Shown piece after piece: positions 8,342 through 17,056 of a stretch of DNA of 64,000 bases. This stretch comes from an uncultured Desulfobulbaceae bacterium (lineage in GTDB: Bacteria; Desulfobacterota; Desulfobulbia; Desulfobulbales; BM004). Both the position numbers and the translations under genes were made by a program. The notes beneath the pieces are model-generated. The model had not been told where the DNA came from. It worked only from the letters and a program-made list of their open reading frames with translations, and ran no database searches. Within the stretch, counting starts at the first letter, position 1. Every line of letters begins with the position of its first letter. The stretch covers positions 40,550 through 104,549 of the forward strand of contig CAMYKS010000021.1 of the NCBI GenBank assembly GCA_947259115.1, in the 5' to 3' direction.

Positions 8342-9563
8342 CAAAACCGAAATGATTTCAATCCAAGAGGCGCTGCAGATACTGCAGGAAAATCTGCCGG
8401 AAGCTCGGGTTGATACCGTTGACCTTCCAGATGCCCATGGCAGGTATCTGGCAGAATCCATAGCAGCTCCTGAACCGTCGCCGCGCTATACCAATTCTGC
8501 CATGGACGGCTATGCACTGCGCTGGTCCGATGTCATGGATGCTTCGCATGAAAACCCTGTTACGCTTAAAGTTATTGGTGAAAGCAGGGCCGGACTGCCT
8601 TATGGCAGTGAGATCAACAACAACGAAGCAGTGCATATCAGCACCGGGGCCATGCTGCCCCCCGGGGCAGATACGGTTGTCAGGGTGGAGGATACCCGCA
8701 AGCCGAGTGATGCTGCAGTGGAAATCCTGGCTGTCCGCTGCCAGGGTCAGGATGTGCGCTATGAAGGTGAGGAGTTCTGCTCCGGTGATGAGCTGCTCAC
8801 TGCCGGCACAAAACTTTGCGCCCCCCAGCTTGCTCTTCTGGCCACTATCGGTCAGCAGCAGATAAAGGTTTTCTCCCCTCCCAAAGTCTCAATACTGGTC
8901 ACCGGTTCTGAGTTGGCCTCTGTCGCGGACAAGGAGATTAAATCATATCAGATCCGTGATTCCAATTCCATCATGCTGAAGACCGCTTTGCAGGAGGCAG
9001 GTGCAACAGTGGAATCGTGTAAAAATGTTGTAGATGAACTACAGGCAACAGTTGCTGCAATCAATAAAGCGGTTTCCCAGGGAGTGAATTTTATCCTCTG
9101 CTCCGGCGGCATTTCCGTGGGGGAACACGACCATGTGAAGGAGGCTGCTGAAACAGTCGGGTTTAAAGAGCTGTTCTGGCGGATCAGGCAGAAGCCGGGA
9201 AAACCATTATTTGCAGCGCAAAAGGACTCCACATATCTCTTTGGCTTACCGGGCAATCCTGTTTCCGCTTATATGTGCTTTGCCCATTACATCAGGCCCC
9301 TGCTTTTTACTATGCGTGGGCGGGGCATGACATGGAATACGATCACTGCAGTGGCGGGTGGAGAAATTGCCAACACGGGTAAAAGAACAAATTTTATCAG
9401 GGTGAAACTTGAAAAGAATCAGGGGCAGTTGCCCCGGATTATCGATATCAAAAAGCAGGGATCACACATGTTGAGTTCAATCGTGAACGCTGATGGATAT
9501 ATCATTTTGGAACCTGGCGCAACTGTTCAGCCCGGTGATACGCTAAATGTATTTTTATTTTAG
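8322..9563 (+). CDS. moeA: MoeA, molybdopterin molybdenumtransferase
   Basis: Inserts molybdate into adenylated molybdopterin. The 413-residue length is normal for the family. Visible landmarks are the N-terminal NSAMDGYALR, the TGAMLPPGADTVVRVED block, the MoCF-like domain with TGSEL and CSGGISVGEHDH, the LPGNPVSAYM motif, and the C-terminal barrel domain. The start overlaps the end of moaCB by 20 bases, so the two are probably translated together. Confidence 0.94.
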   Translation: MRKQENDKTEMISIQEALQILQENLPEARVDTVDLPDAHGRYLAESIAAPEPSPRYTNSAMDGYALRWSDVMDASHENPVTLKVIGESRAGLPYGSEINNNEAVHISTGAMLPPGADTVVRVEDTRKPSDAAVEILAVRCQGQDVRYEGEEFCSGDELLTAGTKLCAPQLALLATIGQQQIKVFSPPKVSILVTGSELASVADKEIKSYQIRDSNSIMLKTALQEAGATVESCKNVVDELQATVAAINKAVSQGVNFILCSGGISVGEHDHVKEAAETVGFKELFWRIRQKPGKPLFAAQKDSTYLFGLPGNPVSAYMCFAHYIRPLLFTMRGRGMTWNTITAVAGGEIANTGKRTNFIRVKLEKNQGQLPRIIDIKKQGSHMLSSIVNADGYIILEPGATVQPGDTLNVFLF

Positions 9564-9574
9564 GGAGCAGCAGC

Positions 9575-10009
9575 ATGGCTTATATAGAAGCGGTTTGTCT
9601 AAGTCGTAAGAAAGGAATTGTAAAAAAAGAGCAGGACCAGGTTGTGGTCCGTGAAAATTGGGGCATTGAGGGCGATGCCCATGCAGGAGACTGGCACAGG
9701 CAGATTTCACTGCTTGCCGGCGAGTCCATTGATGGAGTCAAAGAAGTTTTGCCGACCCTTAAGAACGGGGCATTTGCGGAAAATATCATCACCCGGGGAT
9801 TAGATCTGAACAGCCTGAAGATAGGCGACCGGTTGCAGATAGGTGATACGGTCATTCTGGAAATTACCCAGATCGGCAAGGAATGCCACAACAGCGGCTG
9901 TGCCATAAAAAAAGCCACCGGTGACTGCATCATGCCCAGAGAAGGAATTTTTGCCCAGGTAATTCACGGCGGCACCCTGACAAAAGAACAGGAGATTAGA
10001 TTTATTTAG
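9575..10009 (+). CDS. MOSC-domain protein
   Basis: Small stand-alone MOSC (Moco sulfurase C-terminal) protein of 144 residues. GIEGDAHAGDWHRQISLL at the start and GKECHNSGCAIKK toward the end are the family landmarks; the cysteine in the latter is the likely sulfur carrier. MOSC proteins are linked to sulfuration or handling of the molybdenum cofactor. It follows moeA by 11 bases, which supports a role in the same pathway. The exact reaction cannot be read from the sequence. Confidence 0.88.
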   Translation: MAYIEAVCLSRKKGIVKKEQDQVVVRENWGIEGDAHAGDWHRQISLLAGESIDGVKEVLPTLKNGAFAENIITRGLDLNSLKIGDRLQIGDTVILEITQIGKECHNSGCAIKKATGDCIMPREGIFAQVIHGGTLTKEQEIRFI

Positions 10010-10276
10010 TTTGGGGATAAAAACGAATTAAATTAAGACTTGTAAAGATATTTCACCATGACTGAAAAATTACCATGGACTTTGTATCAAATTAAATAAC
10101 TTATCTATCCTTGCCATACTGTTAAGTCCTGTTGTTGCCCATTTTTTATAATCAATCCCTTCCTGAAAGACAAATCTTGTGTTTGCCGCTTTAATATATT
10201 TATATCTTCTTTTTAGCGGGCGTGTATTTTTTTTAAAATTAAATACAATGGCAATGTTTTAGCCATATATCAATAT

Positions 10277-10304
10277 TTGAAATTGGCGCTCAAATATTTA
10301 TAAT
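10277..10304 (+). promoter_or_regulatory. Sigma-70 promoter for the Spy/CpxP-like gene
   Basis: TTGAAA at 10277 and a perfect TATAAT at 10299 are separated by 16 bases, about 25 bases before the AGAGGAG ribosome site of the next gene. The rest of the 10010-10276 gap is AT-rich, and I see nothing else in it. Confidence 0.55.
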
Positions 10305-10327
10305 CTGCAAATTCATTAGAGGAGAAA

Positions 10328-10951
10328 ATGAAAGACATAAGAATAAAAGTGAAACAGATATTTTTTTTGGTTGGATTCACACTGGCCGCTTTAACCCTGC
10401 ATCCTTTTAAGATAACTGCCGCTTCCGAACCAGAGTATAAATCGAAATATATTGGACAGGAAAAAAGAGATATTAAAAGTTTATCAAATGAAGATATCAA
10501 AGAATTAAGAACCGGAGCAGGCTGGGGCCTGGCGAAAGCTGCTGAACTAAATGGACTTCCTGGTCCTAAGCATATTTTGGAGATGAAAAAAGAGATCGAA
10601 TTGACTGCCGATCAAGAAAAAATGGTAATTGATTTGTACAGGAACATGAATAAAGAGGCTATAGAATTGGGCTATAAACTGATTGAGTATGAGAAGGAGT
10701 TGAATAGTAGATTTGCTGAAAGGAATATTGACGAGAAAATTCTAGATGACTTGCTGGAAAAAATATCAGAAACATACAAAGCCTTACGCTTTACTCATTT
10801 ATCTGCACACCTGAAGACCCCAAGTATCCTGACAGAAAGCCAGATTAACATATACAATAAATTACGAGGCTACTCATCTGCTAATCCTTGTGTGAATATC
10901 CCCAAAGGTCATGATCCGGTAATGTGGCGTAAACATAATAACTGCAATTAA
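10328..10951 (+). CDS. Periplasmic Spy/CpxP/ZraP-like protein
   Basis: A 207-residue exported protein. An N-terminal hydrophobic segment (IFFLVGFTLAALTLHPF) acts as the signal peptide. The mature part is a long helical hairpin with two LTxxQ motifs, LTADQ at 92-96 and LTESQ at 168-172, the mark of the Spy/CpxP family of periplasmic chaperones and metal-stress sensors. It is somewhat longer than Spy itself and has an extra C-terminal tail with HDPVMWRKHNNC. The start follows AGAGGAGAAA. No two-component genes adjoin it. Confidence 0.65.
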   Translation: MKDIRIKVKQIFFLVGFTLAALTLHPFKITAASEPEYKSKYIGQEKRDIKSLSNEDIKELRTGAGWGLAKAAELNGLPGPKHILEMKKEIELTADQEKMVIDLYRNMNKEAIELGYKLIEYEKELNSRFAERNIDEKILDDLLEKISETYKALRFTHLSAHLKTPSILTESQINIYNKLRGYSSANPCVNIPKGHDPVMWRKHNNCN

Positions 10952-10978
10952 TTGCATATTTATTTGGTTAAAGACGAT

Positions 10979-11526
10979 AACTGATATTGTTAAACGACCT
11001 TGGCGTAAAATTACCACATACAATATGGCAAGGATTTTTAAATAGATAAATTCAACAACTAGGTAAGAATAATTTAGTATGTGTTACTCCTTGTATCTTT
11101 AAACCAGTGGTCCCGAAGACCTAAGTCTTCATGATACTGAATTGGTGAAATTTGATAAATATCAAGGAGAAAAAAAAGACCCTACAGCAGAATCACTTAG
11201 TTATCCGGATAAATGGTTTGTTGGGTCGAAAGCTGGCTGTAGTTGTACATTTAGACATACCATGTCACCTGAACTCGGATTTAGTGAACCAGTTGACTGG
11301 TATAAAGAAGAGCAGGATGAAGTGGATGCAACTATAAACCTTTATGAAATTATAAGTACCTTGGTAGCTGATGGTCACCACGTTGACTGTATTGACAGTT
11401 GGGCAGGCACAAAAAACGAGACCCAAAAAACTATCGAGGTTTCATTAGCGAAAGTACCATCAAAAGCATTTCGTTTGTATGAAAATTATAAGTTTATAAT
11501 CACTAAATAACAACTGATATTGTTAA
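10979..11526. repeat. 15-bp direct repeat flanking the interrupted gene
   Basis: AACTGATATTGTTAA occurs exactly at 10979-10993 and 11512-11526, on either side of the interrupted gene. Both copies are followed by similar text (ACAATATGGCAAGG and ACAATGGCAAGC). The arrangement could mark insertion or duplication of this segment, but no recombinase gene is next to it. Confidence 0.45.
11079..11510 (+). pseudogene. Small conserved-looking gene interrupted by an in-frame TAA
   Basis: Reading from ATG 11079 gives MCYSLYL, then TAA at 11100, then an uninterrupted frame to 11510 (TSGPEDLSLHDTELVKF and on). The track ORF starts at an internal TTG (11142) with no ribosome site, in the middle of what looks like ordinary protein sequence. 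The product resembles a family of about 130-residue hypothetical proteins that begin MC and share a WFVGSKxxCSC-type motif (from memory, not searched). One substitution would restore the gene, so this is a recent nonsense mutation, a sequencing error, or an unusual readthrough. Function unknown. Confidence 0.6.
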
Positions 11527-11690
11527 CTGAAAATGCCCTGTAATGGGGCTAAACAATGGCAAGCAATCGCAACTTTTGATATGTAGCTTTAAGGCATAAT
11601 GAATGTATGTCTTCCTTTTGTTTTGTCTATTCAAATAGCAGATCAAAATTAGATGCCTTCAGTAGTTCCACTTCTATAGAATTATCCCTC

Positions 11691-11719
11691 TTGACAATAA
11701 TAATTCTCATTATTATCAC
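11691..11719. promoter_or_regulatory. Fur-like box overlapping a -35-like element
   Basis: ATAATAAT-TCTC-ATTATTAT (11697-11716) is a perfect inverted repeat and on the minus strand reads like a Fur box (GATAATAATGAGAATTATTAT). It overlaps a TTGACA at 11691. The next gene starts 100 bases downstream. Iron-dependent repression of the secreted protein gene is an inference. The rest of the 11511-11820 gap shows only a small GC hairpin just after the broken gene. Confidence 0.5.
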
Positions 11720-11820
11720 TTTTAGAAAGAGCTATTCATTGATATGATTTTTGGGATGACTTCCTGCTTTCCCAGAATGCTCATCCTGATCGAATGTTTT
11801 TTATTGAGGAGGTGATCAGT

Positions 11821-13722
11821 ATGCGTATTTTCAAAATATTATTATTTTTACTTTTCATATTCTCTATTCCGTTCATCGTGCAAGCGGGTTTCCTGGATAA
11901 TGTAATGAATAAGGCCAAGCAGGCTGCTGGTGATACGTATGACAAAACACTCGAATCGGTTAAAGGTGAAGATAACCCTGAACAGCCGCCTGAAAGTCAA
12001 AAAGGTAGTACCTCGACAATTAAAACGATCGGTACTAACACGATCACTATCGCTGATATCCCCAATGGGCGTAGACCTGCAACATATGCTTCTCTGGGAA
12101 TGGCTCGTCTGCTTTATGACCAGGGTTGGTTGACCGAAAAGAATTTACTCAAGACGACAGAGCTTTCCATCGGATGCCAGCAGTTTTTTCTCAAATATGG
12201 CGGAGTGCGCGGCAATGGCTGCATGGGTGAATACCTGGAAACCGATAATACGTTATACAAAATCAGGCTTGCGCCGGTTTTCAGTGATCAAGAGATTGAA
12301 GGACGCAACCCGCAATTTGCGGCCAAGGAATTAAAGGACCGTATGAAACCGGCGCTGCTGAAACTCGCCCAGCATTTACCTCCCGAGTTTGGCGACACGG
12401 TGGGTTGGCGCGGCAGCTATGATTTCGATAATGGCGTGCTCAATATAATAATCAGCGGCTATGAGCAGGCTCCAAGAAACGTAGTAAATAAATTGCCCCA
12501 AAGCGTCTTGCATCTTGATCTCAGAAATCCGCGCCGGGCAAACTTCGAGGGCACAAAGGGTGAATATTATATAATGAAACCGTGGCTACCCCCAGTTTCT
12601 GGAGCTTATGCCCTGGCTTTTGACCGTGATCTCAATCAGGGACGTGTCGCCATGCCGGCAACCAAGGCCGAAAAGCTCTTCAAAGACTCCTCAAAGAACT
12701 ATGTGGGCGGGACAGCAGTGGTCGAATTCGCGGTCAATGCCACGGCAGGTGAAGCAGCAATTGCTACGCTGGAACAGGTCCGACTCCTATCCGCAGGAGA
12801 AAAAATTGATCTGGCCACAGTCAAACCTTTCATGACCATCCCGGATTCAGCGTTCCCCAAACTTGAGCCTCCCCCAAAAGAGACACAATCTGAAAAAAGC
12901 AAACAAAAGCAGGTTCCGGCTGTGCAATCTGTCACGACAACGAAAAACAAATCTTTGGCAGCGGTCGAACCGGACCCGTTAATGCGTGTAAAACAGGGAC
13001 AGGCATACGGGCCTGATATTGTCGGTCTGCAATTAGGAATTACACTGGATGAAGCAGATCAACTTGTTCGCAAACATAAGAAACCACGCAAAGTGATTGA
13101 AGGTGATCCACCGCGGCCTTTTACACGGGGGCGGGCGTATGTGCTTGAACCGGGAGACGAGGCAATATCGATGTTAACGCTTAAGTCACCTGCGGGTGAG
13201 CGTGTTGCAGGTTACATCCGTACCGTTTATTTTGATCAGGAGTCAGCACCTTCAGAAATTGCCTTAGGATCCTCGGTTGTAGAAAAATATGGAGTGCCGT
13301 CTTATCTTTATGAAGCCAAATCTTCGCATTTTGAACGTCGATGGCTGACGAACTGGCAAGGTGAGAAAATAATGCAGGAGGATATCAACAGCGGGGCGAT
13401 AGAAAAGTGCGAACGAGCTGCCAGGGCAGATTCAGGCCTAAAAACATGGCTTACGGGTGAAGGCAAACCATACCGGTGGTATTTGCCTGGTTCAGAAGTG
13501 AACTGGAATAGTCCATCAATATTGACACCCGGTGATCCTAAACGAACTAAGAAGATTAACTATTGTGGTCCTACGCTCATTGCGAAATTTCAGACCAACG
13601 CGGGGCAATTATACGGCCCCAGCCTGGATCTTCTTCTGTTTGATGGTGCATGGATTATGGCTGCAGTCAAAGCGCAAAATGCAGCGGAAGCAGCGCAGGG
13701 AGCAACAGATATAAAGCTGTAA
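11821..13722 (+). CDS. Large exported protein of unknown function
   Basis: A 633-residue protein I do not recognise. The ATG at 11821 follows GAGGAGGTGATC; the track start 27 bases upstream precedes that site and is rejected. A signal peptide is clear (FKILLFLLFIFSIPFIVQA). The N-terminal half is a mixed alpha/beta region (about 60-340). A low-complexity linker rich in K, S, Q and P (about 345-385) follows. The C-terminal half from about 400 contains a DIVGLQLGITLDEADQLV motif like those of outer-membrane assembly lipoproteins of the SmpA type, but this is only a resemblance. The Fur-like box upstream hints at an iron link. It ends at a strong terminator. Confidence 0.75.
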   Translation: MRIFKILLFLLFIFSIPFIVQAGFLDNVMNKAKQAAGDTYDKTLESVKGEDNPEQPPESQKGSTSTIKTIGTNTITIADIPNGRRPATYASLGMARLLYDQGWLTEKNLLKTTELSIGCQQFFLKYGGVRGNGCMGEYLETDNTLYKIRLAPVFSDQEIEGRNPQFAAKELKDRMKPALLKLAQHLPPEFGDTVGWRGSYDFDNGVLNIIISGYEQAPRNVVNKLPQSVLHLDLRNPRRANFEGTKGEYYIMKPWLPPVSGAYALAFDRDLNQGRVAMPATKAEKLFKDSSKNYVGGTAVVEFAVNATAGEAAIATLEQVRLLSAGEKIDLATVKPFMTIPDSAFPKLEPPPKETQSEKSKQKQVPAVQSVTTTKNKSLAAVEPDPLMRVKQGQAYGPDIVGLQLGITLDEADQLVRKHKKPRKVIEGDPPRPFTRGRAYVLEPGDEAISMLTLKSPAGERVAGYIRTVYFDQESAPSEIALGSSVVEKYGVPSYLYEAKSSHFERRWLTNWQGEKIMQEDINSGAIEKCERAARADSGLKTWLTGEGKPYRWYLPGSEVNWNSPSILTPGDPKRTKKINYCGPTLIAKFQTNAGQLYGPSLDLLLFDGAWIMAAVKAQNAAEAAQGATDIKL

Positions 13723-13744
13723 TGAAGTTAGTTGAGTAGATGAG

Positions 13745-13815
13745 CTAGAGGGAGGAGTCAGCGATGCCAAGAAACCAAACCTGTTGGCTTGCTCCTCTTC
13801 CCTCTAATTGTTTTG
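13745..13815 (+). terminator. Long hairpin terminator
   Basis: TAGAGGGAGGAG pairs with CTCCTCTTCCCTCTA, with an inner GCCAA/TTGGC stem, followed by TTGTTTTG. It ends the gene that stops at 13722. Nothing else is evident up to the convergent gene stop at 14072. Confidence 0.65.
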
Positions 13816-14071
13816 CATATAGCTGCAACCTATAAACTATCGACCAGTTCCAAAAAACAATCAACAATACATACTGTATGTTTCAATGGCCGACTTGCAA
13901 ATGTCTGCTAGCCATTTACAATCTACTGTAAAATTCCAGATTTTAGATAGCCAGTATGAACTAAACCGCAGAGGGGGGATTGTCAGAATTCTTTAAAACC
14001 CACTTTCATGTATGTCAGAGCGAACCTGGTTTACTAAAATATAGTCGGACTTGTTTTGTTCTTCCTTTTTC

Positions 14072-15010
14072 TCAATGGACATAGGCAATCCGGCGATTTG
14101 CTCTTCTTGTTAATTCATTTGCATATTTCTTCCCAAGTCTTTCTTTATTTCTCTTAACCCAATCTGATAGTTTCGTATCACCGGTTGGTTCCGTATCAAC
14201 ACAGAGCAGATCAGCCATAAGGCCCGTTATCTCTTCCTTGGTGATAACTACGTCACCGACAAGCTTGCTGATAATAAAACTGACACAATATGCCAGGGAC
14301 GGAGAGACTGAGATAATCGGCTTGTTAACACCAATGATGTCACCTATCTTCTCAATCAGTCCCCTGAAGGTAAATGTTTCCGGGCCTATTGCATTGATAA
14401 TTTTATTTTCTTCCAGGCTTCGGCTTCCCTCCCTGACAGCAAGTTCAGCCAAGTCTTCAACATATATCGGTTGAACTCTATATGAGCCGTAGCCGAACAC
14501 CGGGAAAACAGGCAGTCTTCGCAGCATCCAGGTTATGTTATTAATAAGAATATCTTCTTTGCCAAAAATGATGGCAGGGCGCAGAATTGAGTATGAAATG
14601 CCTGTTTCCTTTAATTTTCTCTCAAGTACCGCTTTGCCATGGAAATATTCAAGTTTGGACTCTTCCGATGGATTAGTTATACTGACATGAACTATTCTCT
14701 TGACACCCGCTTCACGGGCTGCCTGAAACAACTTTATGGTATTTTCCACCGCACTGTTGTGATTAAAGCTTTTATGATTAAAGCGAACCCAGTAAGTATT
14801 GTATAAAACGCTGACCCCCTTTAAGGCTTTAACAAGCTCCCGGGGTTGGTTGAAATGAAATGGGTACGGTGTAACCTTGTCCTGAAAAGGATTTTCCCTG
14901 GAAAAGGAGTTTGTCAGAGTTATTACCCTGTGGCCTTTCTCTAAAAGTTTCCCGGCAATATATTTTCCGGAAAATCCGTATGCCCCGGTTACCGCATCAA
15001 GCTGTTTCAT
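14072..15010 (-). CDS. NAD(P)-binding epimerase/NmrA-like protein
   Basis: Extended short-chain dehydrogenase of 312 residues. The N-terminal TGAYGFSGKYIAGKL is a TGxxGxxG Rossmann motif for NAD(P). The classic YxxxK pair appears only loosely as YFHGKAVLE, so it may be an atypical SDR, as in NDUFA9-like or NmrA-like proteins that bind but may not turn over a substrate. The ATG at 15010 follows a perfect AGGAGGTG; the track start 24 bases upstream precedes that site. It is downstream of the GbsR-type regulator gene and is probably co-transcribed with it. Confidence 0.8.
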   Translation of the reverse strand: MKQLDAVTGAYGFSGKYIAGKLLEKGHRVITLTNSFSRENPFQDKVTPYPFHFNQPRELVKALKGVSVLYNTYWVRFNHKSFNHNSAVENTIKLFQAAREAGVKRIVHVSITNPSEESKLEYFHGKAVLERKLKETGISYSILRPAIIFGKEDILINNITWMLRRLPVFPVFGYGSYRVQPIYVEDLAELAVREGSRSLEENKIINAIGPETFTFRGLIEKIGDIIGVNKPIISVSPSLAYCVSFIISKLVGDVVITKEEITGLMADLLCVDTEPTGDTKLSDWVKRNKERLGKKYANELTRRANRRIAYVH

Positions 15011-15044
15011 GGCTTTCACCTCCTGAAAATTCATATAGCAAAAA

Positions 15045-15584
15045 TCACTGCGCTCCGGACCGGCCTAAGAGTTTCTTGAGTGAATTTATACGTAGATCAT
15101 CCAAAGCCAGGAACATGGCCACAACATTGTCCAAAGTGTCAAAAAATTTCTGCATAGCCTGCATGCGTTCATCATATAAAACGGCCATGGCATTTTCTTT
15201 TTTTCCCTTTTTAAACTGATTGACAATTGTGAGGCTCTCTGCCACCGATCTCAAGGCTAAATCAAATTCGTTCTTCTCACGTTCTTTAAGAATACCCTTT
15301 ACAATCCGCCAAAAGTCTGTTTCGGCAATATAAAAATCCTTTCGGTCCCCAACTTTGTACTGCTTGTGTATCATCCCCAGACGTTCCAGGTTTCGTACAT
15401 TTGTGCTGGCTGTCCCCTTACTGATGCCGATCTGCTCGACAAGTTCATCCAGGGTAATTGGATCGGGTGAAAGATATATGGCCCCGAATATTGCCCCCAT
15501 TGCTTTGGGAAAACCCCAGAAATAACTAATTCTGCTGAGTCCTTGTATGAAATGCTCTCTTGCCTGAACCAACTCTTTTTCCAC
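15045..15584 (-). CDS. GbsR/MarR-family transcriptional regulator
   Basis: DNA-binding regulator of 179 residues. The winged helix is clear: ITLDELVEQIGISKGTASTNVRNLERLG, with the SKGxASxNVR helix typical of the GbsR branch of MarR-like proteins. The opening ISYFWGFPKAMGAIFGAIYLS is also characteristic. The C-terminal half is helical and probably dimerises. GbsR relatives often sense choline or other osmoprotectant precursors, but the ligand here is unknown. The start is GTG after AAGGGTGG. A palindromic operator overlaps its promoter, so it probably represses itself and the epimerase-like gene. Confidence 0.85.
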   Translation of the reverse strand: MEKELVQAREHFIQGLSRISYFWGFPKAMGAIFGAIYLSPDPITLDELVEQIGISKGTASTNVRNLERLGMIHKQYKVGDRKDFYIAETDFWRIVKGILKEREKNEFDLALRSVAESLTIVNQFKKGKKENAMAVLYDERMQAMQKFFDTLDNVVAMFLALDDLRINSLKKLLGRSGAQ

Positions 15585-15612
15585 GTCACCACCCTTTATT
15601 ATGTTTATAACG

Positions 15613-15655
15613 TTTAGTTCAAACTAAATATAATATATATAATGATTGTTGTCAA
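15613..15655 (-). promoter_or_regulatory. Promoter and palindromic operator of the GbsR-type regulator
   Basis: On the minus strand, TTGACA (15655-15650) and TATATT (15632-15627) are 17 bases apart. Directly over the -10 and start site lies TTTAGTTCAAACTAAA (15613-15628), an almost gapless perfect inverted repeat (7-2-7). The position is ideal for repression, and autoregulation by the adjacent GbsR-type protein is the simplest reading. Confidence 0.72.
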
Positions 15656-15930
15656 TACTGATATGGATTTTTTTTGGGGTGGAGTGCAGCAGATAATGAA
15701 AATACTTTAAGGCAGCCCTTCTATGCTTCCATATAGAATTATGCCATTTAAATAAATCCGGCAGGCCTGCCGCTCTATGCAATAAATGATATGTGACTGT
15801 TGCCAAAGGGTGTTTTACTGACAGAATTGAAACTCCTGCCTATGGAAAAACATACGGAGCAAAGATTGCAATCTTAATTGAGGTTTAAGGCCGGAAAGCC
15901 TGAAACACTGATTGTAAACAAAACATGGGC

Positions 15931-16191
15931 TTAATATCTTAAGCCGTATTCCATGGTACCGTCATCCTTCAACCGGGCCCACACCAGCTGTGCATCGTAT
16001 TGCACCAGCTTGTCATCCTCTTTTATCTGGATGCGGATATCCACCGGCTTTTCGGTTATAAGCCGAATACCGATGTCTGACAAATCCACTGACCTGGCCA
16101 TGTAAATGTCATCCTCGGTTTGAAAAGTAACCTCTGTTTCAAGCAAGCGCCGCTCTGATGCCCTCTTTTCCTTTTTTTCCATGTCCGTCAT
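15931..16191 (-). CDS. Small PilZ-domain protein
   Basis: Stand-alone PilZ domain of 86 residues, a c-di-GMP receptor fold. The N-terminal basic RASERRLLETEVTF supplies the RxxxR-type motif, and DLSDIGIRL is the (D/N)xSxxG motif. The C-terminal VWARLKDDGTMEYGLRY is a usual PilZ ending. It would act in the cytoplasm by binding c-di-GMP and a partner. The partner is unknown. A diguanylate cyclase is encoded 10 kb away. Confidence 0.82.
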   Translation of the reverse strand: MTDMEKKEKRASERRLLETEVTFQTEDDIYMARSVDLSDIGIRLITEKPVDIRIQIKEDDKLVQYDAQLVWARLKDDGTMEYGLRY

Positions 16192-16282
16192 TCGAAAACC
16201 CCTTAGTTTTATTTGCCAAAATATAAACTCACGAAGCTAAATTAGCCTAATGAAAAAAAAGTGTAAAGGAGATTGAACAAAT

Positions 16283-16317
16283 AAAAAACCCCTCTTGGTG
16301 GTCCTTGAGGGGTTTTA
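16283..16317 (-). terminator. Intrinsic terminator
   Basis: AAAACCCCTC and GAGGGGTTTT form a strong stem around TTGGTGGTCCTT, with T runs on both sides. On the minus strand it ends in TTTTTTAT, 20 bases after the stop of the next gene, and it could work in both directions. Confidence 0.8.
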
Positions 16318-16336
16318 GTCAAACTTTTTACAATAA

Positions 16337-16768
16337 TCAGCCAACTGTGTCTTCTATTACCTTTTTTATATCACTTTTTAAGGTCTCTGAAGGTGTTACT
16401 ACCACCTGCCTATCACCAATTGTTGTTGAGAAGCGAGGCTCTTCCTGGTGCTGGATGTAGATTTGTTTCAACTGATCGCTTAACTTTTCAAGGCTTATCA
16501 TCGAAAGCCCTTTTTCTTCCACCAGACTTTTGAAATTTACGATCTTACCGTCTTTCTCTACCCAGGCAACACCAAATTTCTTGGGAGGCTTGCCTATGAA
16601 AAAGAAAGCTGATTCATGTCCCGGAATAATTTCGAGGGGATCCTTTATTTCTGCAACAAGTTTTTCCACCGGCTGGCGCAGGGCGTTCAGTTTTTGCGCA
16701 GCAGCATCATCCTTATTCAGGGGGGGATACTCCTTCGATGAGCCGAACAGCTTGTCCATGAAACCCAT
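16337..16768 (-). CDS. Hypothetical cytoplasmic protein
   Basis: A 143-residue protein with no family I recognise. The ATG at 16768 follows GGAGGAGTTT; the track start 33 bases upstream precedes that site. It begins GFMDKLFGSSKEYPPL, an opening often seen in small deltaproteobacterial proteins. No signal peptide or membrane segment is visible. The middle contains ESAFFFIGKPPKKFGVAWVEKDGK and the end a helical SDIKKVIEDTV. It is monocistronic with its own terminator. Confidence 0.7.
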   Translation of the reverse strand: MGFMDKLFGSSKEYPPLNKDDAAAQKLNALRQPVEKLVAEIKDPLEIIPGHESAFFFIGKPPKKFGVAWVEKDGKIVNFKSLVEEKGLSMISLEKLSDQLKQIYIQHQEEPRFSTTIGDRQVVVTPSETLKSDIKKVIEDTVG

Positions 16769-17056
16769 AAACTCCTCCTTTTTTCGGTAGCGGCGAGTCA
16801 TGTGTTATGAATCATGCATGTCCTGGCAATTTAACGATCAGGTTGTTGCCATGACTCACCCAGTGCTCATATTCCTGATCGCATAAAACCTATTATTTTG
16901 ACTACCACCACTCTATGAAAAAGTCAAGTCAAGATGCACCTGTCAGTCAGGAAAGCGGCAGTTTTTAAGGATGCAGTGAAACGAAACAGGTTCGGGTGTC
17001 GGTATGAATAGTAATGAAAAAAACAGGGACGGGATAAGGAACATTTTTTAACAAAA

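Noticed and set aside
15759-15772. Palindrome CGGCAGGCCTGCCG in the gap before the GbsR-type promoter
   Set aside because: It is a single short palindrome without position relative to a promoter or a T run; chance occurrence is plausible.
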